Assembly (NCBI GenBank): GCA_023333565.1
Contig: JAJKFH010002906.1
Coordinates: forward strand, 2,744,501-2,808,500
Reading direction: 5' to 3'
DNA from: Puffinus mauretanicus
Taxonomy: Eukaryota > Chordata > Aves > Procellariiformes > Procellariidae
DNA: 64,000 bases
In this document: one piece after another, positions 23,800 to 35,358 of the stretch
Layout: each line of letters begins with the position of its first letter
Numbering within the stretch: position 1 is the first letter of the stretch
Notes under the pieces: model-generated
Told to the model about the DNA's origin: nothing
Databases searched by the model: none
Seen by the model: the letters and a program-made list of their open reading frames with translations, nothing else
Program-made: the position numbers and the translations under genes

Positions 23800-25255
23800 A
23801 GTTTTCTTAGTACAAACTAATGCTCAAAAATCTGTTTTTCTAATATGTAGACACTTATACGTTTGGTGTAAATACTTATTTTTAACTAAATGGGTAGGAA
23901 AATTTACATGAGTCAAAGAATGATTTAGAACAAAGAAATTTGTCATTAAGATAGCATTTTTTTCCTAATGTCTGATGGTCCAAATATTTGGATTTAAAGT
24001 GAGATATGCTTAAGATGGCTTAGATAGGAAAACAGTCTGTCTTCTCAGTGTAAAAAAAACCAAAGGACTTCTTAGTACACTTAGTACCTGTACACTGAAC
24101 AGAGTATTTCACTTCTGTTATATAAAATACGCTCTTTGCTAGCAAACTCTTAAATCTCAAAACAGATGCTGTCTTTCAACTTTGTCTCTATAGAGATTGC
24201 TATCTGAACAATAAATGTATTCCATATTTATAAAAAAGGTATTTCAACTGTAAATATATAGTGTACTTCTTGCTGGAACTGTAATCCTCCAAATTTCTTT
24301 CATTTTTTAGGATGGAATAGCATATGACTTTAAAGACTGGCAGTAATACAAAGAAGTAAATTTGTTTGTCCTATGTATACTGCATAAAACCAAGACAAAA
24401 AAAGGAGGTTCTTACATTTATGGATATAAAAATGTACATATTATGTCTTAACTGGTAAGCATGCAGTATGTGCAATAAAATAATATATCAGACAAACTCT
24501 ATCTAAACCTCTGAGAGCAATTAGGTCATTTGAAAGTAATGGAATCAATGTTCATTGCATGTTCTCATTATTTATATCTGAAGCCAGTCTATTTTTTTTT
24601 CTATTTTGAAAAGTATTCTGACTCATCTTTCGTTTGCACTTCACAATTGTGAAGCACAATTACAACTTTTCTTGCTAATTAAATCAATTTAGTGAAAAAT
24701 TAAGATTTTTTTCAGTGATGATTTTGCAGACTAGTATAGTTTTCAGTGGGTTTTTTTAGGAATTGCAAAATTAAAGGAGGGGGAAACTTTAAACAGGAAA
24801 TGTATGACAATTCCACTAACTGGAATTGTTGCCATACTCTGTGTTCTACAAAGCTGAGTGTTGGGGTTTTTTTTTGTTGTTGTTGTTTTTTTCCCCTCTT
24901 TACATTCTGTCTTGTGTGGTCCACAGATGAAAACTTGTAAAATTGTAGGCTTTAGGCACTTGAATTCTTGTATTATTTGAAATTTTTATAGTGGAAAACT
25001 TGACAACTGACTTTGAGGGGAATAAACAAAAGAGGCTATGGCAAGAGTTAATTGCTCTAATGAGACAGTTACGCAGAATAGAGAAGCCTTTTGCAGAACT
25101 CAGGGAGAAGAACTAGAGCTTTAAAATATGTTGCACTATGTATCTTTTTCTGTATGGGGAATTGTTTTCTGGCCATAGGAAGTGCCCTGGAGACTCTCTG
25201 TTTTCAAAATCCTGTTTGACTGGAGAAAATGACCTCAAGGATCTTATTGATTGGG

Positions 25256-25295
25256 CAATGATAAAGTAATAATGACAATGATAAAGTAATAATTT
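25256..25295. repeat. 20-bp tandem duplication
   Basis: CAATGATAAAGTAATAAT is present twice in direct succession, with the last two bases of the unit differing (GA versus TT). Confidence 0.85.
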
Positions 25296-26514
25296 GCAAG
25301 TAACTTAGGAAATGTTTGTCCAATGAATCTATAAGTGTGCTCTTGCTTTCCTCTCATGAAATTATTTGTTACAGCCTGTTTTCTGTTGGAGCGTTAACAG
25401 AAATGAATAATAATAGGGGTGTTTGAAAAACATACCCTACTTTTTATCAGCTTCTGTGTTTTTAAGAATCTACAATGCATAAGCTTATGCTTTAGTCTGT
25501 AAGGCATTGAAAGTTATTTTGTTAAGTGCAAGTCCTAAGGACTGCTTAAAGGGAACTGTAGTCATCAAGTCAACCTTGTTTAAGTGTGTACTTTTGTATT
25601 AAAAGCCTAACTTGAATGAAGGTGGTTGTATGAGAAACTGAAGGCAAAAAAACTTGAATTGCTGTATGTTCGTTCCAGACTTTCAGTCTTTGAATCTCAA
25701 GGGCTGGAAACATATGTATTAAATTGAAAGTAAAGATTATGATGAAACAATGTTGACAGTGTAGCGAATTAAGGTGTAAATGGGAAAAAGATATTTTTAC
25801 TTATTCTTGTAAATAAATAATGATAAATGTTAACAGTTTGAAAAATTGCACAGTAAGAAGATCTAAAATTAGCTTGTACCTTGGACTTTGGTCTAGAAAC
25901 AAGTCATTGTCCAACTTTTAGAAACTATTTAGTGAAGCTGAAAGGGTTTTGATATCAAGCAAGGTAATGAATTATTCATTAGAAGATTAAAAAAATGTTT
26001 AACTAGTAGTCTTACCTGTAAACAACAATAGAACATAGTTAGGGAAATACAAATACTGCAGCATATTAATGATATTTAACATGTACTAAATAAAATCTAT
26101 AAGCAGCAGAAGCCACATCTTGGAGTGTCTCTTTTTCGTTCATATTTTACTTAAGAGTATATGCTTGTATTTAAATTCCAGGGACCTCAGTATGTTTCAA
26201 ATGCTGTTCTAGTTCTTACTGTTTTGCTGAGTTAGAGCTAAGGTGTTAAAATTTTCATACTAGTGAATTTTAAGCATGGATAAAGACTTAATAAAAATGC
26301 AATACAAAAGTATGATTCACTGCTTCTTATCTGTCTTCCAAAGGGAAAAAAGAAAGTTTGAGTAGCACCCCTCTTTCCTACTTCCAAATGCTGAAGCTTA
26401 GAATTATTTTTGTTTGTCCAATAGTGAAGTTGCCTCCAAATTGGTCTTTGGGGGGAGCATTGTGTTGGAGGATGAATCACAACTTGCATGGTCAGTAGAG
26501 GAAGTTTTAGAATA

Positions 26515-27170
26515 GGTCAATAAAGTGGACAGTAACAGATTGCTAAGACCAGTTGGTATTCACCCCAGACTTCTAAGGGAACTGAAGGATGAAACAGCTG
26601 AGCTATGAACTGTGCTGTGTAAACTATTATTTGAACGTATGCCAGCATCAGAGGAAAGGAAGCAAGGTGACAAATGTGATGATAGTTTTTAAAAAGGTTT
26701 CTGGGGTTTGAGGATCTACAATTAGTGAAATTGATACCCATGGGGGACATATTGTAGGTAATCATTAATAAAGGGTAGAATTAGTTAACAATATAATAAA
26801 TTACTGATATACTGGCAAAATCTTCTCTGTCTCAGTAATGGTTGAAAGCAAATAGGATTTTGGGAACTGTTAGGAAAGAAAAACAAAATAATAATAAAAA
26901 GAAAGTGTCACTCTACAAGTTCAAGCTGTGCCCATATCCTGCATACTTTGTGTGATTCCTTTCGCTAATAAAAAGTATAGTAGAGGTACAGCAAAACGGA
27001 TCAAGATTATCAAAACAAATAAAAGGAAGTCTTTCTTTGTACAATGCATAATTAAGAATGGGAACTCTGTGCTGAAGGACTTCAATGTTTAAAATTTACT
27101 AGGTGTGAAAAACAATTAAACAAATGCATGAAAGAACAATTTGTCGAGGACTATTAAATGAAAAGATTTT
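26515..27170 (+). mobile_element. Ancient CR1 LINE remnant
   Basis: At 26530-26690 the + strand reads in broken frames as GIHPRLLRELKDE...LFERMPAS, the CR1 RT segment around PDGIHPR. At about 26935-27165 it matches the CR1 3' part: an RGTAKRIKI-type stretch, then a decayed KRKSFFVQCIIKNGNSVLKD and a segment ending in the GGLLN-type C-terminus. The middle (RT core) is missing or unrecognisable. Heavy decay makes it an old copy, clearly older than the one at 21.6-23.8 kb. It has the same orientation as DIAPH3. Confidence 0.7.
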
Positions 27171-28410
27171 GCTCTGGAATTGGACGACCTCTGAGAGGCA
27201 AATATATGGAGACTTGCAAAGAAGTGTGTGCTTGACTTGTTCTTGTACTTTTTCCTATGCATCTTATTGATCCCTGGAAGAGGTTGACTTTTGATCCAAA
27301 AGGCATAGTTATTCCTATGAAGAGGTTTCTGGAGGCAGCAGCGTAGTTATGATTCTAACTGCCTTTTTAACTGGATCTTGCTCATTCTGTTGCCTTGTCC
27401 CATGCTGACCCATGCTGGCTCCTTGTCCAACACTTTTGTGTGGTTCTCTATCTCCTTTCAGGTATTGGAGCCAAAAAAGTTGAGTTGAACAGTTGTCACT
27501 CCATTTCACAGGGTAATAAGTAACATTACAGCTTCTTGAATCACCTGTGCTCCCCTCGGGTGCAACTGCACTCGGGTCCTGTTATTCTGCTTTTGATAGC
27601 TTCTGTCAAGTGATGGATCAGCCTTGTAAGCCCAAACAGCTAAGTCTTGATGGTACGAATATATCTTAAAATGGGGAGGTCTGAAAACCGCAGAATTATG
27701 TGTCTACTGGAACTAGACGGGGAACGTCAGTATGTTTTGCTTTTCCCTGTACAGCAAACTCCATTGTAGCAGAAAGCTCATCTCAAAGCCCCTTTTTCCT
27801 TTCCTATCCCAGGAAAATTAGTGACATTTTAAATCCTTCCAGGAGTTGAATCAGTCTTGGTTAAAACTTTCAGTTCTAGTGTGGAGCCAAGCAGGTGTTC
27901 AGATTGTAACTAAGAAAAAGATTCTTCTGATTTGTATATGCCATATTTCTGGGAGTATTTTAGATAGTTATTTCTTAAGAAATAGGATTTCAGAGTTGAT
28001 TTTTTTTTTCTTCAGAATTTTATCAGCTGCCATTAAAAAATGTGAGAGCTTAATGTCTTTGGTTTATGAATGAACTTACATTATTTAGAAACTGTTTAGT
28101 CAGTATGATAACACTTAGGTTTCAAAATAAAATGAAGATGCTATTTCTGCTTTAAAAAACATAGTGATTTAGTTTAGCTACTTGGCTAATTTCCTAAAAG
28201 CAGTACTCTCTAACTGTAAACTCCTGTGTTCATTGTTATAAAAGAGGAGGAAAAGGGTGGAAGCACAAACACAAGTCCATTTGGTTAATCACTTGCTAGT
28301 GTACTGTTCCTGTTATGTGATCAGTCAGCCTATACCTGTTATCGCTATGTCTTCCTGCAATAAAGGACCTTATACGTCCATGTTAATTACTTTTGGTTTT
28401 TCTATCTTGG

Positions 28411-28945
28411 TGTCGTGGTTTAACCCGGCAGGCAGCCAAAAACCACACAGCTGCTTGCTCACTCCCCCTCCCCCAGTGGGACAGGAAGAGAATCGGAAGG
28501 GTAAGAGTGAGAAAAACTTGTGGGTTGAGATAAAGACAGTTTAATGGAACAGAAAAGGAAGGGAAAATACTACTACTACTACTACTACTACTAATAATAA
28601 TAATGATAATGATAGAATATACAAAATGAGTGATGCACAATGCAATTGCTCACCACCCGCCCTGACCGATAACCAAGTAGCGATCACTGCTTCCTGGATC
28701 ACGCCTAACATTCATATACTGAGCATGACATCACATGGTATGGAATACCCCATTGGCCAGCTGGGCCAGCTCTCCTGGCTATGCTCCCTCCCAGTGCTTG
28801 GTAGAGCATGGAAGCTGAATGTCCTTGACTAGCAGGATACTTAGCAACAACTGAAAACATCAGTGTGTTAGCAACATTCTTCTCATGCTAAATCCAAAAC
28901 AGCACTAGGAAGAAATTTAACTCTATCCCACCCGAAACCAGGACA
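28411..28945 (-). mobile_element. Solo LTR of an avian endogenous retrovirus (LTR copy 1)
   Basis: On the - strand it starts TGTCCTGGTTTCGGG and ends TTAAACCACGACA, with TG...CA termini. Inside, in order, are a CRE-like TGATGTCA, a TATA-like AGTATATGAATG, a trinucleotide repeat and a CATTAAAC polyadenylation-like site before a T-rich U5. The flanks are CTTGG (28406-28410) and TTTGG (28946-28950), a 5-bp target duplication with one mismatch. No viral gene adjoins it. It shares about 90% identity by eye with the LTR at 29897-30411. It is antisense to DIAPH3. Confidence 0.9.
28568..28617. repeat. (TAC)8(TAA)4 microsatellite inside LTR copy 1
   Basis: Eight TAC units are followed by four TAA units and TGATAATGATAG. 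The other two related LTRs have only a short TAA/TGA (or ATC/ATT) tract at the same place, so the TAC part expanded in this copy. Confidence 0.92.
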
Positions 28946-29853
28946 TTTGGTCCACCTATTCAAGTCATGATTGTACAGTATTTCAATGGGCAGGATGCAT
29001 GTGCTGGTAACTGTAAAGATTCTAAACTGAAGTACTTATTTTTATGCATGTAATCTCATGTACATACAGAAAATTAAATACCGTATTAAGTAATATAAAA
29101 GGTGCTAAGTGCTAAAACCATCTGAAAACATGTTCCAAATTTTTTTAAAATTTTTTACAGAGCTATAAGAAAAAGTATCAGTATGTTACACTTATAAATA
29201 TAATTACTCTCCAACTCTCGTACATATTATATATGCTTCAGTTGTTTTCTCATGCAGATTATATAATTATACAAGTTTAATAGGATGAGTATTTTGTGAT
29301 AAATTAAAATATTTTAAAAATAGTCTGATTCATAGAGAAGCTTTGTGTGAAAGCATCTATAAAGTCAGTGATTGGATGTATTTAATAGCTGATTATAGAG
29401 GCATAGTCTTTTGAATTACCTTGCAATAGCCTGTCAGAGATAAAATGCCTGATTACATTTGTACCTTTGCTGTTATCAATGATGCCAGTTCTTATGTGCC
29501 CTTGAGAACTTATTTGTGATAAAATCCTATATTTTGAATGAATTATCATGAAGCATAACTGAGTTGTCATGATGTATGCATGAATCGAGCCAATTCAACA
29601 GCAGCGTTGTCAATATAGGAACAATAGTGCATGTGTGCATGACTGAACACGTGTTTGAGTGAAGTAAGAAGTGACAATCTCTTACAAACTGCTCAGAAAA
29701 CAAACATTAAAACTTAAGAAATATTCACTATTGCAGCAACTACCATTCAAAAGATATGAGTTATCTATGAATAGAAATTGTCAAAAAGGACAGAGGCCTG
29801 AATAAACAGGAACTTGGAATACATCGGCACCTTTGCGTTATATTTTTCACATA
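28946..29853. other. AT-rich sequence between two antisense LTRs
   Basis: About 0.9 kb between LTR copies 1 and 2. It looks like ordinary AT-rich intronic DNA and not retroviral gag/pol/env sequence: no retroviral motif, no long frame and no purine tract next to the LTR at 28945. Only the last ~45 bp before 29896 look retroviral. Confidence 0.6.
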
Positions 29854-29896
29854 CCCATTGTATCCTTCGAGCCCCATGTTGGGTGCCAAAAAGGAC
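29854..29896 (-). promoter_or_regulatory. Retroviral primer-binding site and leader remnant
   Basis: Read on the - strand, directly after the LTR end, the order is GTCCTTT, then TTGGCACCCAACATGGGGCT, then CGAAGGATACAATGGG. TGGCACCCAACATGGGGC differs by two transitions from the lysine-tRNA-type primer-binding site (TGGCGCCCAACGTGGGGC) of many retroviruses. It sits 7-8 bases after the LTR CA end, as expected. It shows that the LTR at 29897-30411 was the 5' LTR of a provirus. Confidence 0.75.
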
Positions 29897-30411
29897 TGTC
29901 GTGGTTTAACCTGGCAGGCAGCCAAATACCACGCAGCCGCTCACTCACTCCCCCCACCCCCAGTGGGACGGGGAGAGAATCGGAAGGGTAAGAGTGAGAA
30001 AAACTCGTGGGTTGAGATAAAGGCAGTTTAATAGAACAGAAAAGGGAAAATAATAATGATAATGATAAAATATACAAAATGAGTGATGCACAATGCAATT
30101 GCTCACCACCCGCGCTGACCGATAACCAAGTAGCAATCGGTACTTCCTGGAACACGCCTACCATTCATATACTGAGCGTGACGTCACATGGTATGGAATA
30201 CCCCATTAGCCAGCTGGGCTGGCTGTCCTGATTATGTTCCCTCCCATCTTGTGTACCTAGCTCAGTCAGTAGGCACGGGAGCTGTCCTTGGACTAGCAGG
30301 GTACTTAGCAACAACTGAAAACATCAGTGTGTTATCAACATTCTCCTCATACTAAATCCAAAACACAGCACTAGGAAGAAATTTAACTCTATCCCAGCCG
30401 AAACCAGGACA
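29897..30411 (-). mobile_element. 5' LTR remnant of an avian endogenous retrovirus (LTR copy 2)
   Basis: On the - strand it runs from TGTCCTGGTTTCGGC to TTAAACCACGACA, the same family as the copy at 28411. It carries a perfect CRE palindrome TGACGTCA (30179-30186), a TATA-like TATATGAATG and a short TAA/TGA tract. Unlike the solo LTRs here, its flanks (AGGAC and CAAAC) do not match, and a primer-binding site follows its 3' end, so it is a proviral end whose body is lost. A segment at about 30240-30285 differs from copy 1, which suggests another subfamily. Confidence 0.9.
30179..30186 (-). promoter_or_regulatory. CRE palindrome TGACGTCA in LTR copy 2
   Basis: A perfect cAMP-response-element palindrome just upstream (on the - strand) of the LTR TATA-like box. 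The other three LTRs of the family carry TGATGTCA at the same place. CREB/ATF-type factors bind such sites; use in this LTR is an inference. Confidence 0.6.
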
Positions 30412-31159
30412 CAAACACGAAGAAGAATAGCAAGTACCCATAGTTTCTAGGAGTTTGCAATCCAACTTGTAAAGTAATGGAAATGTTTTCAATTTCAAAG
30501 CTGACAGGTAAAACTGTGAAGTATTATTTATATTTCTACCATAGTCAATAGCTTCATACTGATTTTTTCAAGTTTTAGATATATGTAGATGTAAAATAAG
30601 ATTGAGTGTGAAAGCTTTTTCATAGTACTTGAAATATAGTCTGTACCCCATAAAAGGGCTGGTTTAGGTTACTAGGAGTGATGAACAGTCCCTGAGGCTA
30701 ACATTTGTGTTGATACAATCTTAAAGTTGGTTGCTCTGTTTGGAAAGAAGAATGTTTACAAGCTTTCTGGCCTCTCAGCATTCAGGCGTTCTTCCTACTG
30801 CTGTGGGCTGTGTCCAGTATCCTCATTTATAAAAAAAGCAAATAGGTGTTTTCAGTGATATTGCAGAATGATTTAGATCTAGTTCATAACTTCTTTGCTG
30901 TTTTGAAGCAGATTGTTACAAATAACTGTGCTGGTGAACCCTGCAACACAGTATGGAATCTGCAAATGGGGCTGATGGCATCTGTGTAGCGTCACAGTCT
31001 AGGAAATAGGCTTGTCAGTGTCCTTTTTTGGAGACTAAACTTTTCTTTGCTTTGTTGCATGTCATATTGTGGGACAGTAGTTGTGGAGCTGTTAAAACAG
31101 GCCGAGTCCTCAAAAGACCGTGTTCTGTCAGCCAAAAGACATGTATTCCTTGTCAGGCC
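30412..31159. other. Non-coding stretch, nothing recognised
   Basis: AT-rich sequence between LTR copy 2 and the CR1 3' end. I see no gene or repeat. Confidence 0.55.
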
Positions 31160-31702
31160 TTTGATTTCAACACTGGTGAGGACACAACTCGAGTACTGCG
31201 TCCAGTTCGGGGCTCCCCAGTAAAAGAGAGACGTGGACGTACTGGGGAAAGTCCAACAAAGGATCATGAAGATGATGAAGGGATGGGAGCATCTCTTCTA
31301 TGAGGAAAGGCTGAGAGAGCTGGGACTGTTTAACATGGAGAAGAGAAGGCTCTGGGAGGGATCTTCTCAATGTATATAAACACCTGGAGGGAGAGTGCAA
31401 AAGGGATGGGGCCAACCACTTTTCAGTGGTGCCCACTAACAGGACCAAAAGCAATGGGCACAAACTGAAACACAGGAAGTTCCTCCTGAACATCAGGAAA
31501 CACTTTTTTCCTGTCAGGGTGACTGAGCACTGGCACAGGTTGCCCAGGGAAGTTGAGGAGTCTCCCTTCATCCTTGGAGGTATTCAAAAGCCACCTGAAC
31601 ACAGTGCTGGGCACCTGGCTCTAGGTGGCCCTGCTTGAGCGACGGGGGTTGAACCAGATGACCTCCAGAGGTCCGTTCCATCCTCAATCATTCTGTGATT
31701 TG
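31160..31702 (+). mobile_element. CR1 LINE 3' end, 5'-truncated
   Basis: The + strand begins in the CR1 ORF2 C-terminal segment (LVRTQLEYCVQFGAPQ-like, about 31170-31225) and continues through [17 protein letters not shown] (about 31298-31350). It then runs through the GC-rich 3' untranslated region with GGTTGCCCAGGGAAGTTGAG and ends at about 31700 in ATTCTGTGATTT, the CR1 terminal octamer. Stops and frameshifts are present. It is short, as most bird CR1 insertions are, and has the same orientation as DIAPH3. Confidence 0.93.
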
Positions 31703-34700
31703 TAGCAAGTTATTCCACATTTTTGCTTTGAATAACTAAGAACTTCTGCAGCATTTGTTATTTTGCTACAACCTCATCTTCTATGAGATCTATTCCTTTG
31801 ATTCCAGAAAAATTTTTGAAGATAAAGAATGCAGGTCTTTCAGTTGAGTATCCTACTATATGGGGCACAAGCTATCATTTACTTCTAAGAGTTAGACTCT
31901 AAACAGATGAGGTAGACATGTACTTTCATAATGAGACTCGGTATGGGTACATCCTTTGAGCCCGTGACCCCAGGCCTGTTCTTTCATTTTTCAGTTAAGA
32001 CAGACTGCAAGATGACTGTTGCCTTAGCTAAGAGGGTAAGAAAGGTGTAAGGTCTTGTATAATTTTCTGTTCACTCTGTTACTTAGTGACAAAATAACTC
32101 CATTGAGTGTTCCGTAGATTTCTGTGTAATGTAGTTTTCAAGTTTCAACTGAACTAGGAATTCAGACTTTTTAAAATACATGTTCAGATCTGCATGTTAC
32201 TTTTGAAGCCTGTATTTCAAGGGTATTTTGTTTTTATTCAGTAGGATGATGTATTTTAGAAGATTTTTTTTTTTTTTTTAGCATACAGATGCACAGACAT
32301 GATTTTTCTTACACAAAGGTTGTGGGTAGCACAGGACTTGTGGCAGAAATGGAAATAGTGGATAGCAGTTAATGAATGTAGAGATTATTTTAGTGGCACC
32401 TACCAAGAATGTTATTGTTTCAGAGTTCTATGGAGTAGCTACGTAGGATTCAATCCACATTTTTATGAAATGCTATTCTGTAGGCTTCCAACTGTGGTGT
32501 TGTATTTGTAAAACAGTCCTGTCACTACTCCCTTCAGGACTCTGATTTCAGTCAGGTCATTGCTACAGGTGGAGGTAGTTGACTACAGTTTAATTTGCAT
32601 ATTCAGGTTTGAAGGAGAGAGTAAAAGCAATCTTTCCAATAGCTAAAACTCCTTTGAGGTATTTGTCCATCTGTACACTGGCAACCACATCTGTTAATTT
32701 TGGAGTCATGTTAATAAGGATGTGAGATTGTGGAGATAAGAGGAACGGTGAAGGGTGTGAGATGAATTCTGTGTGTTTCAAAGTGCTCTAGCACTTTGTT
32801 TCCCAGCCTGAGAGGGCAGAGCAGTCGGAGCATCAGATGAGGTACTACTGACTAAAAATTACCCAGTTCAGATGCTGAACTGTGTATGCCCCCAATGTGA
32901 TAGATGTAACATATAGACAGAACTTAAAAGGATGTGCGGTTCTTGATATGTAACGTTTCTTTTCAGTTGTATATCTGAAATAAGACATGATTTTGAAAAA
33001 GTTAATGGTTTAATATGATGGTCCAACTTCTGGAGCCATGAGAGCTGTCTGTGCATTTTAAGATCTCCTGGTTTGATTCTTCTCTCATTAGCATGACAAC
33101 ATTAGTCTTACATCTATTTCCCTCAATAGTCACCTCCTTTCTGCAGCAGCTGCCCACTCTCACTGGGCAGCTTTCTCTTTTTCCAGTGTAAGCAGATGTT
33201 TTCCGTTTTCTACTCTCTGTATACTTTCGTCCCTGCTCCAGTGCCCTCCCCAGATAAAAATGTAATTGCTTATTTTCTTTGATTTCCTGTTAGTCTAGAT
33301 ATTTACTTCACCTGTTCAGATCTTTCTATTAATTTTTTGTCCTTTTTTTTTCCCCCAGTGGACTTTTTCTGTTTTTTCATGTTGGAAATAGATAATAGTT
33401 TTGTCTCTCTTTTTTTTTTTTTTTTTCTCCCTTATAAGTTAATAAGCAAATGAGGTAAAAATTTCTAGAGACGGTAGGAGGTATCAGAGTTTTCATTGGA
33501 AAGTGCAACATTTTCAATAGGGAAGACGAGTAATATGTATCCTCTGCTTCTTATTGCTGCCAACTATATAAGGATGTGACCTGAATTCTCCTGAAGAAGT
33601 ATCACGTAAGTTTGCAGTAATTTAGTTTGTTGCATAACTGTATAACTCTGCATACAATTCCTGCAGAAGTTCCTAGAGTAAATATGTTCTATGCTTATAA
33701 ATTTTTTCCTCAGGGTTGCGATGCCAGTATTGCTGTAATATTGTGCGTAACCCCCTGCTGGGTGAAAATTCCAGAGGGATTTAGCCAGTTCATTTGCAGC
33801 ATTGTTTCTTGATTTGAAAGTTGGGAGTTAAAATAGTGCATGTTTAACTGCTGACTTTTTTGTATGTTTGTGTATCTGTGTATTATCTCTGTTATAAGAC
33901 TTGTAATGCATAAATATGGCTTTCTAGTGCTGGAAAAGGCAAACATACTTGTATTTTTTCTATTTCAGCCCCTATTAGTATCTAGTTCAAGGCTGTCAAG
34001 GCAAGTTTAAGTAAATTAATACAATCAGATAACTTCACTTTTTTTATTGCGACTGTTAAGGAAATTATTTTGTTTCCTGTAAAAAGATGATTTGCAAAGT
34101 TCCAAGGTAACCATAAAGCATTACTGTATTTTCATTATGACTCAGATAAGTAAGGCACGAAGAAGGCATGGAACCTGTGCTACAGAGATGCCCAGGTCTT
34201 CTAGTAGAATCTGCAATTCTAGCATTGATAAGGCAGGCAACTCAAAATGATTTTTTAAGAATGACTATCTTCAGCATGTAGCCGATAAGAAATTTGAGAG
34301 GTCCGTTAAGGTGTGTAACTGCAGGAGAAAACAGGAGAAAATGGTACTGAGATCTGTAGCCCCTGACATGCCCTTCTGGGTTCAGTAGGGGCTCTTCTTA
34401 AAGCATAACCAGAAAACAGTGAAACTTTAGTGGTAACCTCCTTTTTATCCAGTAGCTCAAATGTCATTCTGTTCCTTTTGAACACGGGGTATTGAGTTCT
34501 CATATTGGTGGTTAAAACCTACTTCTTTTGCTTTCACATGTGTAGTAAGCAGTGTGTCATTTTTCCTGGGACAGGGGAATGCTAACTTTTCTGTTAAATC
34601 TGTGCTAAAAGAAATTCAAGGCCAACTGGTTGTTGTGGGTAAGGTGGGGAGAAAGACAAAAGAGGAGGATTGTGGCTCTGTAACCCATTTGCCGGGGCCC

Positions 34701-34964
34701 TGGATATTGGTCCTTCTTCTTCCAAGGACTGCTTTATGTCTTAGCTCAGTAATTTCATTTTTCAGAATACCAGGTTCTTTTCTGCACTGTGGCATGTCCT
34801 CAAGAGGAACATCATGCTGCCTAGCAGGTGTAGAGGATTAAAAGTGATTTGGGAGATGACTCAAATTTGTGTCTTCACCAACTCGGAAGGGACTAGAATC
34901 CAATTTCTTCAATCCCCATGTGAGGTCTTGAAGTTCTTATCTCTTTGGTAGTATCCTAGACAGC
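31703..34964. other. Non-coding stretch, nothing recognised
   Basis: Mixed AT-rich sequence with long T runs (32270, 33410) and a pyrimidine-rich patch around 33.1-33.4 kb. I see no gene, RNA or identifiable transposon in it. Confidence 0.55.
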
Positions 34965-35032
34965 AAAGCTGAAAGACCTCAAGAAGTCATTTAGTCTGTG
35001 TTCCAATCCTACGCAAAATTTATTGTGCGTAG
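34965..35032 (-). mobile_element. Possible old CR1 3' end
   Basis: The + strand text GAAAGACCTCAAGAAGTCAT followed by TTAGTCTGTGTTCCAATCC resembles the CR1 3' end in reverse (GGAAGGGACCTC...GTCATCTAGTCCAACCCC). It is very decayed and lies next to a clearer CR1 end at 35046. Confidence 0.4.
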
Positions 35033-35045
35033 AAAAACATTTTTT

Positions 35046-35166
35046 AAGAATCATGGAATAGTTTGGGTTGGAAGTGACCTTTAAATGTCATCTAGTCCAA
35101 CCCCCCCTGCAATGAGCAGGGACATCTTCAACTAGATCAGGTTGCTCAGAGCCCATCCATCCTGAC
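35046..35166 (-). mobile_element. Short CR1 3' end
   Basis: GAATCATGGAATAGTTTGGG, then TTGGAAGTGACC and CATCTAGTCCAACCCCCCC, then GTTGCTCAGAGCCCATCC: the reverse complement of the last ~120 bp of a CR1 element. It is heavily 5'-truncated and antisense to DIAPH3. Confidence 0.93.
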
Positions 35167-35358
35167 ATAACTCTCAAAGATCTCTCAAAATTTACGGAAG
35201 TAATTTCAACTTAGGGAAATCCTCCTGATAATTCATGTTACATCTAGTTTTCTAGCTCATCAGTGAAGCTAGAAGATATATCTTCTGTATCTTCTTGACA
35301 AGACTTCTCATCTATATCCATCTTCTGAAGTCAGTAGCATATACTTTTATTACAACAT

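Larger units (their letters stand above)
23761..28410. other. Non-coding stretch between CR1 and the first LTR
   Basis: AT-rich sequence apart from the ancient CR1 remnant at 26.5-27.2 kb. A 20-bp tandem duplication lies at 25256-25295. No exon-like segment with conserved protein similarity was seen. Confidence 0.6.

Noticed and set aside
28946..29896. The inter-LTR segment as a retroviral coding interior
   Set aside because: Apart from the primer-site leader at its end it shows no gag, pol or env similarity and looks like AT-rich host DNA.
28411..30411. A complete provirus with paired LTRs
   Set aside because: The outer flanks do not match, the LTRs differ too much, and there is no retroviral body or polypurine tract.
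31028..31638. Open frames on both strands around the CR1 3' end at 31.2-31.7 kb
   Set aside because: They cross the CR1 boundary and lie in its 3' untranslated region. They are not genes.
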